A stretch of DNA of 64,000 nucleotides from Piscicola geometra. Taxonomy: Eukaryota; Annelida; Clitellata; Hirudinida; Piscicolidae. The DNA is taken from contig OX030965.1 in the NCBI GenBank assembly GCA_943735955.1, positions 3,519,937-3,583,936 of the forward strand, given 5' to 3'. Shown piece after piece: positions 38,341-54,260 of this stretch. Every line of letters begins with the position of its first letter. The stretch's first letter is position 1. The notes beneath the pieces are model-generated. The model had not been told where the DNA came from and did not search any database. It was given only the letters and a program-made list of their open reading frames with translations. The position numbers and the translations under genes were made by a program.

Positions 38341-41300
38341 CTAAATGCCTTGCAACATATCCTTGATCTCGGTGCAGTCTTTGGCGTGGTAGATGAACTC
38401 AGCCTCCGACAGCCTGCCGTCCTTGTTGTCGTCTGCCTTCGCGAGGATTCTCTTCGCCATGTGTTTCGCCTTGGCGTCTGCGTTCTCTACTGAGCGCGCT
38501 TTGTAAACCGCCTGGTTTGAGTGTGGTTTGGTTTTAGTGTGGTTTGGAGGACTAGAGAGTGTGGTTTGGTTTTAGTGAGGTTTGGATGATTGAGGAGTGT
38601 GGTTTTTTATTGAGGTTTGGATGATTAAGGAGTGTGGTTTTTTATTGAGGTTTGGATGATTAAGGAGTGTGGTTTTTTAGTGAGGTTTGGATGATTAAGG
38701 AGTGTGGTTTTTTAGTGAGGTTTGGATGATTAAGGAGTGTGGTTTTTTATTGAAGTTTGGATGATTAAGGAGTGTGGTTTTTTAGTGAGGTTTGGATGAT
38801 TAAGAAGTGTGGCTTGTTTTATGGTTGATTTTAATGGTTGTGAAAATTCAATTAATGAGCTTTGGAAAAGTGGGATGAAAACTTTTTACATCCAGAAATG
38901 CATAAAAAAATGTTAAAATGTTAAATAAAATCGACCATTCAATTCTTAAGTAGACCGTATACAACATAAAGTTGAGAAACTATTCATTTCGAGTTCAAAA
39001 TAGCAATGCAACACTAACATTGACAATGTTAGTAACAATTCCATGTAAACATTTCTACGCTAAAACACTGTGTAACACTGAGGCTTTACAGCGTTAACCA
39101 GGCAGTCACCCTCCGTTCGTATTGATCCTAAAGCGACATGTTTATCGTGAAATAAATTAAACGCGTGGTGGGAGAGAATGATTCAGTGAAAGTATGTGAG
39201 GAATATGTTTCTAAGTGTACTGAAGATATTTTTTTGACCAGAATTGAAAGACAGGTACAATGTATGTGAAATTACTCGTTTTCAGCGTTTAAAAGCTAGA
39301 CGAATTATGGTGAATTATGGTGAATTATGGTGAATTATTATGAAATACTTTTTTATAACTGATTATTCTTGATTTTTCTCCAACTTACTTAAAGAATTGA
39401 AAAAAATGTTTACTTCTGTTTTTTATCGAAAATTCATTTATTCCCAAATCAGACTACAGTTAAATTAAGTTTATTAATTGATTGATTAAAGACTCTTGTC
39501 GTCCGTCGGCTGTTACATTAGATCAGTGTTTCTTAAAGTCGTGGCCCACGAGACTCTGATGCACTAAGGTTTGCCAACAAGTTGTATTTTCAAATTTGTT
39601 TAACAATACTGATTGATGAGTCTTCAGGCAATTTGGTATCAAAGATTCCTATTTTCAGATTTCACTGACATTTCTGCGAAAATAACGAAAGAAATGGCTT
39701 AAATACTGAAAAGCAGCTAAGCTAAGCAGCTGAGCTAAGGAGCTTATTGTAAATAAATAAGAAAAGAAATAATCGTGTTTTGCCTTTCAGCTTTAAGAGT
39801 CCACAGATCTTTCTGAACTTAATGGTTTTCTTGCTTACGTTCGATTTGCAAACAGTGGTGACAATATTGAAGATTTTATGTTTTACCTGAAACTATCTCA
39901 GCCGTCAACAACAAGTGCTGTCACTTTCAATGTTCTGAATGATTTATCATCGAAAGCAACATTGATTGAAGCGAGTGGGTGGATGATGCACAGATGCTGC
40001 TGTAGCCATGACGGGTAAGCACTCATGACTTACTGCGAGAATGAAAGTTTTAGCTCTTAAATGATAGTCTGTTTATTACTTTATTAATCGAGAGATAAGT
40101 AAAGAACTCAAGGCTGTAATTAAAAGGGTCATCAACGTTATGAACTTCGAAAAGTTTTTACTCCTATATTTGAGCCTACGTAACGCCACGAAAACTGCTC
40201 TGGTGGACATTTTTAGCCCCGACAATATCTGCTTTGTCGAAGGCTTTACAAGTTGTACAAGTAAATTAATAAACCAGCTTGAAATAAGCCCAGTACATAA
40301 TTGACGTTTTTAAATAATTATAAAGTGCGACTAAAACTACATCCTATTCTCCTAAACAATCTATATCTACATTAGATTGTCTAACTCAGGCTTTGAAATC
40401 ATTATCATGGAAATAGAATTTGAATGAATTCACAAGATGAACTCTAAAATCAATTCCTTTCAAGTGCACATCTTTAAGCAGAGTTCTGAAGTATTTACTA
40501 TTTACTGTGGATGCACCATAAGCAGGTCTGGCTTTTATTTTGTTTACTGCTCTTTTTTATTCCTATTTTTAAATATTGATTGCCTCATGATTCATATTAA
40601 TAACTATAGTTGTACCAATTAAGTTATTATCAACATTTGTCCGAAAAGAAATAACGTCTCCAAGTATTCGGCCGAATTTTTAAAATAGATTCTAAAAAAG
40701 TAATTAGGCAAGATTTAATTAATAAAAATAGAAAACACCGAAAAAAAGTTTCATTTTTAATTTAGAAGGAATTAACTAAATAAATCATAATTCAATTTAA
40801 ATCACACCAAAAATATTAATGATTTAAATATTTAAAATAACTTCAATCAAATCAATAACAAAAATGACTTAATCAATATTTCAACGTTTATTTTCTTTAT
40901 TTATCCAACGTTTTAAACTAACACTTATCTCCTTTTTAAGACTATACGCAGGAAGAATTAACCGTTCCCAGTAGACTTAACTTTTAATGAAAAAAGGTTT
41001 TAGTCAATAATATTTTTTACAATTATTTAGTCCTGTAATAAGTTTTTTTACCGCAAAAACTTGCAAATTTAAATTTTTAATAACTTCGTGGCTCGCTAAA
41101 TTACCAGATAACAGCTGGTTTAATTGCTGCAACATATAAATTGAGACATTTCGCTTGCTTCCAACCATTGAAAAAGCAATTAATTAGAACTAATTATGAA
41201 ACAAATAAATTTTAATTATAACTAATTATGGAACAAATAAATTTTAATTAGAACTAATTATGGAACAAATAAGTTTTAATGTTCACTCATACCCGATCAA

Positions 41301-41928
41301 CACCCTCTCACCGTCAAAATCTCGGCGACTTCGTTCTCGATCAGAAAGCCATTGGCGTCCTTGTCGTACAACTTGAAGGCCCACATCAGCTTCTCGTCGG
41401 CACTGCCTCGAGAGGCGACAGATAACGTCGTCATGAATTCCTTGAAGTCGATCGCTCCGTTGCCGTCGGAGTCGTACCTAGCAGTGGAGGTGGGAGGGTT
41501 GGAAGAGGGAATGTTTTTGATGTAGTTGTCGATGATTTGGAGTCATTGTAAAACTTGTGTAGGTGGATAAGATTAAATAAGAACAGCGTTCATTGAATTT
41601 AAAAACATCGTTTATAAATTTATTTGATTGATTAGGTATCCGTTGTATCAAACTATAATGCTCACAAATATTAAACGAAAAAGTAACATTTAGGCATAAA
41701 ACAAATTGTAAAAACGAACGTTTTAAAAACATGTTCACAGAACTCGTCGGAAGAGGAGCCATTGGCTCCGAACATCTTCTGGTACAACGTCACAAACTGC
41801 TTCTGGTTGATTTTGCCATCAGGGAAATCTTTTTTGAACTTTTTGTGCCATTCTCCTAGCTCCTTCATGCTGAACTTTGTGTCTTTGGATATTTCTTTCA
41901 GATCTGGCTTGGTGCTTTCGTTCCCCAT
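38341..41928 (-). CDS. Neuronal calcium sensor (NCS) family EF-hand protein, 3 exons, 181 aa
   Basis: NCS proteins are small Ca2+ switches, usually myristoylated, that regulate receptors, kinases and exocytosis in neurons. Exons 41928-41720, 41477-41312 and 38511-38341 join in frame. The N-terminus MGNESTKPD has Gly2 for myristoylation. EF1 is degenerate as usual for the family (KKDFPDGKINQKQF). EF2 (DSDGNGAIDFKEF), EF3 (DKDANGFLIENEV) and EF4 (DDNKDGRLSEAEF) have good Ca2+ ligands. Family motifs EHVFKTYD and KLMWAFKLYDKD are present. The C-terminus is short (EIKDMLQGI), making it about ten residues shorter than typical members. Which NCS subgroup it belongs to cannot be told from here. Intron 2 (2.8 kb) carries a tandem array and a decayed hAT element. 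Confidence 0.9.
38514..38815. repeat. ~36-bp minisatellite at the NCS exon 3 acceptor
   Basis: About seven copies of AGTGTGGTTTTTTAGTGAGG followed by TTTGGATGATTAAGG. The array begins within a few bases of the exon 3 splice acceptor (minus strand CAAACCAG|GCGG) and shares the TGGTTTG word with it. Confidence 0.9.
39522..40260 (+). mobile_element. Decayed hAT-type transposon in NCS intron 2
   Basis: The start CAGTGTTTCTTAAAGTCGTG followed by GCCCACGAG resembles hAT (Charlie-type) terminal repeats. At ~39795-40010 a plus-strand frame reads ESTDLSELNGFLAYVRFA, then DNIEDFMFYLKL, as in the catalytic core of hAT-derived DUF4371/ZMYM-type transposases. Stops and frameshifts follow (later fragment RVINVMNFEKF in another frame). 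I could not find the other terminus. It lies antisense to NCS. Confidence 0.65.
41183..41280. repeat. Three tandem copies of a ~40-bp AT-rich unit
   Basis: Copies of ACTAATTATGGAACAAATAA followed by ATTTTAATTA-type sequence lie just downstream (minus sense) of NCS exon 2. Confidence 0.85.
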
Positions 41929-44900
41929 GAGATTTCTTTGAAGGGTAATTATTTAGGGTTTGTTTTAGACCAAAATATTCTAAAGTTTCATTTATTAATC
42001 TAGTTAGAGTTGCAAAGCTCAGACGTGAATTCAGGGAACAAAAATTACTAAAACATGCTGTAGCTAGCAAATTGATTGGCGTCATTTTAAAAATATTTCT
42101 AACCAAATCCCTCCCACCTCCCATAAAACCAATTTCAAATTTTCACCCTAATAAGTTTTTAAATTCACTTAATAAATTCTAATTCAAAATATCACTTTCA
42201 TTTACAAAATAACCATTGAGTATAAATACTGAATACCTGAATAGCTTAACAATAATAGGATTCTACAATGACTTCTGTCTTAAGAACAGCGAACGGGACA
42301 TAAATAGTCAAGTGGAATAAAGAAAAAGAAAAAATATTTTATTTAATCTTTTTATCATAACGATATAAAAATTAATAATTTGAAGTGAGTTTTATTATGC
42401 AAAGGGCACGCTCACCTTAAGTGTTGCATACTCGCTGTAATAATCGTTTTCCGTACGCACTGAGTTTATAAAGTAGAATATTGAGTTGTGCAATCAATTG
42501 TTCTATGCGAAAATGTTAGTGTTAAAACGAGTAATCAGGCATTATGTGTAGAGCCTGAAAAATAGGCAATTCGCGTAGTGACTGAATAAACCGGTCATTA
42601 GGCAGAGTGGGTAGAAAAGCCAGTCAATACGTGAAGAGGCTGAAAGATGTTTGACTTTAATTCACTGTTTCATTCAATAAATCTTTTAAATAAGACGAAG
42701 CTCTTGGCATATTTATTTGATTTTCTAGTCAAGGTTAAGGCATTAAAGTTTAATGATTAAACAAAGTGCCTGAATTTGTTAGAGTCCTCGCCAAGCGCCT
42801 GATAACGTTTTTTGACTGCAACATGCAACAATGTTGCATTGTAACATACGTATAAGGCCTATAAATTATAGGCTTTAAAATGTATAGACTATAAAACAAG
42901 GATGAGAATGATTTTTTGAGTAACTCAACTATAACTTGTATAATAGTATTAGACAAGGTATTGTTGAGTTAAGTAAATAAAGAGGCGTTTAAAATTTTGA
43001 TTTGACACACTTGGAAATATCTTTATAGCGATAGTGGCTTGTTGAATATCTACTATCTTATGTGATCATAGACGCGTAGTTTTATACAACTTGTTTATTC
43101 ACTAATTTCTGGCTTTTCAAGAATATAAATTTATAACTTGTGTTATTATTTTACTATTAAAGATAATATGAAAATATTTTAGTTTGACATATGAAGAAGT
43201 TTAGCAAAGTTAAATTATAAACAAACTATTTTACAATTTTTAAATTTATTGACCCATAAAAATAATTAAACAAATTGGTTACAAATATATTAGAAAAATA
43301 AATCCGTTCTCTGAGAAACTATTTATAAAATGTAGGTTTTCTATTCTATAAAATGTACAATTACGACTCAAAAGAAAGTGAAAACTCAGTTGATTATTAT
43401 GGGATATTATGGAAAGCGTACTCGGAAGCATAGACCTAGCAATATAAAAACAGCTGATGGCAATGTTTATTTATTTCTTGAATCAGCTGATTGTTGGTTT
43501 CTAACAATAACAAAAAGCGGCCATATTAATTTAGATTTCGGCAAACTATCCGAGGCGAGATATATCGTAAAATGAACAATAAATTAGGCTTTTTTTACTT
43601 CTTTTACGAATAATTTTTTGTGTAATTAATAATAATTTTACTCAGTAATGTCAAATCTGGTATATATTTTGGCAAACTATCTGAGGCGAGATACAATCTA
43701 TTTGAATAATAAAGTTTATGTAAAAAGTGTCAAGTTTTTTTATAATTTCTAAAACACTTTTCAATAAATTCTTGAATAATATATTTATATATCTAATCAA
43801 ATCAAATAACCTTAATAATTTTAAAAACCAATCCTCACTTCTAACCTCACCCACATCACCATCATCTTCAACATAACCACAGAATCATCATTCCTAATAC
43901 AGCATCTTCATTCCTACAAAAGCGTCTTTCTGGATCCTTTTGGTACTGGTGTTGAAGGTGAGAATGAAGGAGCCGAAGAGGATCTTGCAAAGAATGAAGT
44001 TGCTGTGATCTGTTTTTCTTTTTTCACTGCAGCCATCCTTCAATTCTCTTGGTACTGGTGCTGAAGGTTGTTTCGTCCATTCAATGTTATGATTGCATTT
44101 ATGTTTTTGCAAAGACTGCTATTTTTGGTGCTGCAGTTTTTCTTTTTGTTGTGTTGTGGTCATCGGTGATCAGACTGAAAAAAACAGCTATTTGACTGCT
44201 AAGAAGATGATAGTGATGGGGGGATGATTTTTTTCTATGCATTGATGACTATTCATTTTCTAATATAGACTATGAATGCTTTTGGAATCTATGGCAATCA
44301 ATTCTTAAACCATTAGCATTTTTAATTTTAAAGTTGTAAAAATGTACCAACATCATTCTATTTTCATGGAAGTTTGATATAATCATCTTGTTGATTATTT
44401 GAATATGGCTACTCAAGTCTTGACTGAATTATACTTGTCAGAAATTGAATAGTTGAATTTTAATTTATGTTGTTCGTCAAGCTCTAATTATGAGAATTTT
44501 ACACATTTCTAAAGAGTCTTTACTATTGAATAAATTTAAAAATTCAATAAGATCAATTTCGTAATAATTTTTCTCAAAATATGGTTCCATTTAGTAGAGT
44601 GATTCTACGTAATTAAATGTTTTATGGAAATCAATTTCGAAAGCAAAACCTGAATATAATATAAAAACAGAGTCCGTATTCAATTGTTATTCCTATTTAT
44701 ATACATAAACAATTACCGAGTCCATCATAATCCCAAAAAATAGGTGAAACCACTTTATTTAACTAAAAAATATTATAAAAATTTAGAAATATTATGCTAA
44801 ATTGTTTAATAAAAAGTTTTAGCTTTATATTTTTGTTCAGAGCAATAAAAGTCATCAGCAAAATGTTTTACTAGTAATATTATAGAAGTCAAAAGATCTG

Positions 44901-45775
44901 CGTGGTTTTTAACTCTCTAAACTAAACTAATATGAGAAAAAATCTTATTAATTTAAAGTATTTTATTTTGCCTGTTAGCAATACCGTTTTATTACCATAC
45001 AGCGATTTAAACATTGGAAATTTGTCTATGTTAATCGTTAACCTCATTTGCATACATTATGAGTACGCTTTCCAAAGTAAACCGATTATTATTTAGTATT
45101 TAAACTTTAAATTTTAAAGGCAGTTAACACTGGAAAATGAAACACTTTGGTGTACATTTTATTATTCATATAGCGGCGTAAAAAGTGTAAGAATGTAAAG
45201 AGAAATCAAATTAATATCAAACGAAGCACGATTTTAAAAATGTTTCTGGTCATTGATCAATGTAAAATATAACATAAAAGTAACTAGAGTAAAGTTTTAC
45301 TCAGTAAACAATACAAATGTGGACAAGTTGGAGTCTTGAATGAGTCTTCATGCAATTCTTTCATGATCACCTTTGATAAAAATAAACATAATTTTAATGA
45401 AATAAATACAAAATTAAAAAATAATATTAAAAAAAGTAATAATGTTATTAAAATAATGATGAAAAACAGTTAATTTGATTGTAATGAGAAAATGTATAGA
45501 AAGATGCAAAGAATTATAGCACTTAAAATCCTGAAATAGAATATAACTTATATTTTATTATATATTTCAAGAGCTCGGTTGGAGCAGTTAGAGCTAGTAA
45601 CAAATCTTTCAGCAAGCATTCAGGGTCTTCCTTGCTACTTGAAGGAATGCATTGAAACACCGGCTGCGCGTCATACATAGTGTTTACCGTGTTTATTAAC
45701 TACAATAACACTAATCAATAATCTATAGAGAAGTATGCAGTGGAGGACGGGGTATTAAACGACCAACGAACCAAC
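41929..45775. other. AT-rich intergenic or intronic DNA, no confident gene
   Basis: A dispersed repeat copy lies at 42530-42640 (see 16.7 kb). The word GGCAAACTATCYGAGGCGAGATA is duplicated at ~43542 and ~43672. The word TTGGTACTGGTGYTGAAGG recurs at ~43939 and ~44051. A minus-strand frame near 43894-44030 (NFILCKILFGSFILTF, ending KMLY then stop) might be a 3' exon of the PX gene upstream of it, but I cannot connect it. Confidence 0.4.
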
Positions 45776-47076
45776 CTGTCATAAATGCCGGCAAGCACTG
45801 ACGATACGATCATGTCGTTTGCCAACGAGGTAGTCGACGATTCTTCACTGTGGTGGTGGAAGCCTATGAGAGGCTTGTTGAACATCAGTCTGTTCTCTTC
45901 GGATCTTTTGCGCTTGTCGACGACTTCCCTGCTCGACTGGGCAGTCTGCTCTGTGTAGTCTCTTGTGGTGGTGGTGGTGGACAATGAGGTTAACGTTATA
46001 TTTATTATAATTAATTATAATAATAATACTTATTATTATTAGCATTATTTTTGTTTTAATAATTATGATGATTATAATCACAACTATTATTATCACAATT
46101 ATTATTATGAATTTGTTATTATTAGTGATGATAATCACTAAAGTGAAACTCATGAAAACATGTGGTACTTAAAGTACATCATGTTGCTATGTTATAGCCT
46201 ATACATCATGTTGCTATGTTATATCATATACATCATGTTGCTATGCTGCAATGCAACATTGTTGCAACTGACCCACCTCTCCTCAGGCCTCAAGAAGTCC
46301 AAGAGAACTTCTGGCAGAGTTGTTGTGCTCAACAGTTTCTAATGAAAAGTTCAATAAAAAGTGTTTGATTAGAAAGTATGAGCTATCATTTAATTCAATA
46401 GAATTATTGGTATTTGATAGAATAAGGCTTTAAGAAATTGTTTGTAAACAGTTGTGATATTCCATAAAAACTTGAGTCTTTGGTTTGCTTTTTAAAACCC
46501 TGTGACTTGCAGCATACCATGGTTATAAACCATCGTTTATTTTATATCATGAATTCCAAAAGATATAGTATTGAATGTTGCATGCACTATACAGGTTTTT
46601 GGACTATACAGTACTATTTTAGTTTGAATAATTGCCACACTCAACCAATAAAGTATAAATTAAAATAAACTTTTCATAAAGCCTTCAGAACAATCAGTAG
46701 AAAAATTCAAACATTGAGGTAGTTTTGGAACATGATTCGACGCTGTTCAAGAATCTTGGAGCTGAACTTGAGAATTGATTTGCTTGGAAAGTCTGGCTGT
46801 GGATGCTTCATGGCAGTCTATGAAAGGAATATCAGGAAAATTAAACAAAAAAACTAGAAGTATGCACACAAAAATTGGTAAATTGTAAAACTAATATTTA
46901 TATTTGGAAATTAAATAGTTAATATAGAAACTTAACACCAGGATATTTATTTTAATGAACCATTTCATGTATCAAAATTCAATTATTCAAATTTTAACAA
47001 ACAACCAATGTATTATGAAGCTTGCTGAATTCTTTGTATCGTTTGAAGATCACATAGTTATGAAGTTCTGCTTCAA
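45776..47076 (-). CDS. PX (phox-homology) domain protein, four exons recognised, partial
   Basis: PX domains bind phosphoinositides, mainly PI3P, on endosomes. Exons 47076-47006, 46817-46713, 46338-46273 and ~45945-45776 join in phase. The domain core is clear: VIFKRYKEFSKLHNTL (the RY/F phosphate-binding motif), then HPQPDFPSKSILKF (proline turn), KILEQRRIMFQNYLNKLLS and LPEVLLDFLRPEE. The fourth exon (SREVVDKRKRSEENRL ... SVLAGIYDR) has coding-like third positions but no recognised domain. Its junction is ambiguous: a GTGGGT donor at 46276 would instead put it in a frame ending after ~20 residues. The 5' end and the 3' end are not found. This could be a sorting nexin or another PX protein. 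Confidence 0.68.
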
Positions 47077-47864
47077 CTTTTATGCAAAAAACCTGAAAAT
47101 TTTAAAGAATAAAAATAATTATAACATTGAAAATATAAATCAATAATATTTACACAACCGTGTAGCTTCCACTAGCTGAATTAATTTTTTTATAGTTTGG
47201 AATAACAACTCTCATTCTGTTAAAAAGTCAGGATTTTAAGGAGGATTATCGAAACTAAAAAACAGCTGAGAAAAATCTATCGGCCTCATTTGATTGAATT
47301 TTAAATAGAAACTATTTAAAAGTTATTTTAAAAAAATTCTTATTCTAAAAATTGCAATAAACTAATTAAAAAAATTAAAATAACAAAATTTATTAATAAA
47401 CACAATATTGAATACATAAATAGTAAAATCGTAATATTATGGAATAAATTACGATTGGCAGTCAAGCTTAAGATCACATTTTGAGAGACATCAATAAGGC
47501 TGGTAAATGGTTTTGAGTCTCTGCTGACGAGGTGCGAGATGGGTCCAACGGAAGGATCATTTCTATTCTAGGGAATGTGAAAACAAGTTTTCAACTGTGA
47601 AGAAAGAAGCTCACAGGTCTGTGTTTTGTGGCAGTTCATAGAAACATTGTCAAAGAATGTCCAATAAAGAATCCCGGAAAACTAAACTGCCTTCTATTTT
47701 GAATTTTGATTTTTAAATAAAAAATTCATAAATGGTTTTATTCAACGTAAAATTAAGTAAAACAAAAATATGATTATATATTTAACGCTGTCTTCTTACC
47801 GCTACATGCTGTAAATATATAAAAATTACACTTTCTCTTCGGACCCCCTCTGGAACCGAAGCAT

Positions 47865-52473
<4,609 letters not shown>

Positions 52474-54260
52474 CTAAGTAGAAAATAAAATTTCGTTCAA
52501 GATAAATGCCGCTTTCATAGGACTTTGAAACTCAAATGTCTGGTAATGAGTTCTAATTGTTTTTACTTAACTTATAATAAAATTACAACTTTGATAAATT
52601 TAAAATGTATGAATGATAAATTACTGTGTAGTTTTTCCTATCGTCGAAACTTCAAAATATAAGTTATAAGTGAATTATATTCGAAAATCCAAAGAAAAAC
52701 AGTATTTCATGTTAGGTTAAACTCAAATATTCTGAATATCAAGTTGAAATGATTTATTTTTTTAATCAAATTTATCTCAAGAAATCACATCTTGTCAAAA
52801 GCTGTTAACAGAAACTTTAGAAGGTACTCTTAAAACTTATAATTATTAATAGAATCTATTACACATTAGCTATCAGCTACAGTAATTTCAAGAACAATTC
52901 TATTATAATTGAAACTATTAAAAAATTAAAAATTGAATAAATAATTCTCAAGATACAATTTAGTTTTAATGTGATATTTAATTGGAAATAGTTCATGCTT
53001 GAATTAAAAAAAGTATTTTTTTAGAAAAAGCAGGAAGTAAAATTTCCAATATTCTATTTTGAGCTAAAATGAAAAATTAATAACCGTCATAAAATTTTTA
53101 ATCTAAATAATAATACTTTTTATTTGAAGATATCGTTTTTCCATATTTTTTATTCTTTTCATTATATCATTTATGACTAGTTTAACTTTTAGAATAATTA
53201 TAATTTTTTGACCCTGGTTATACAAAATACTCCGTACTTCATTAATAATTTTAAATAAATTAAATATCTTTTATTTAAATTTTTAACTAAGTTATTATTT
53301 AAATTAATTAATTACCTGAATTCTTCGTTGTCATGCCAGTAGAGGGCAAGTCTCAAAAGGTTTCTTTTATAATTGAAGTTGAATTATTAAACTTTAATAA
53401 TACAAAAAGTATAAAATATTTATTTTATTTAAAATATGTTAGATAAAATATATTAATTTGTTTTATTTTCACAAGTTATGTTTTTGATTGGTTTTATATT
53501 ATAAAATTTATAAAGAACTGCTTTCTTTATCACTTTCATATCATTCAGAGCTCTATCTATCCTCTAGTCACTAGAGTAAGACAGATCACATTCTGACTAG
53601 AGACTATTCTTACTCATTCATTATTTTGTTCTACTGATTTTGTTTTGGTTAGCTAAACTATTTATTCCGAGGCTCTTCAAGTCTTGGATACTAATTTGTT
53701 GTCTTTTAGGTCTTTCTGGTTTATTCATTGTCGTTTTTTTCATATATATATTCTTTTTTCCTATGTTTTAAATTGGTTATCTGGCAAGTGCACTGCCTCA
53801 TTCAATGGACGACATAGCTCTTAAGTAGAGGAACTCAACTTCAAGCTTGGCCTCATCAAACCTATTTTGCATGCTGTGCCCTGGGACTGAGTTGAGAGTC
53901 TTAATAAGACGTTCTTGAAATCGTTTCCTTGTGGCTATGGTTGTTGGAGCTCAAAAGATTACTTTTGTAGACTGGTGATTTGAAGGAAGTTGCTGCAAAA
54001 CATGGGCTTTTTTTAGTATGGGGATGATACTTCATTGACTGAAAAGACTAAAGCCTCCTTCCAAGAGATTGCATCAAAATCCAGTGGTGTGACTACATCT
54101 TGTATAGGTACCAATCAACCTAGGCTCAACACCAAAAATACCTTGGTCCCACAGTCGCTTATTTGGTTTTCAGTCTTTTGCAAGATCGCTTTATTTCAGT
54201 GTATTACTGCAGTTAAATTGCTCACTCCATAATACCTTCTCACCTCCAATCATTACAAAG
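52474..54260. other. Region between divergent Rel and WDR37 genes
   Basis: Very AT-rich to ~53770. From 53790 to 54230 the composition becomes coding-like, with minus-strand fragments (LIKTLNSVPGHSMQNRFDE; LDFDAISWKEALVFS) broken by stops. I read these as remnants of an unidentified gene or transposon. The promoters of both flanking genes should be here. Confidence 0.4.
53317..53360 (-). other. Possible 5' UTR exon of the Rel gene
   Basis: On the minus strand a short GC-richer stretch ends with GAAGAATTCAG|GTAATT, a good donor. The next exon has a good acceptor (TTTTCTACTTAG|AAAAC at 52474). If they are spliced, an ATG in this exon opens a short upstream ORF that stops before the Rel ATG. 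This rests on splice-site appearance only. Confidence 0.25.

Noticed and set aside
46260..46342. Plus-strand terminal exon (LKKSKRTSGRVVVLNSF then stop)
   Set aside because: The minus strand gives a phase-consistent continuation of the PX domain with good splice sites. The plus-strand reading has no partner exon.
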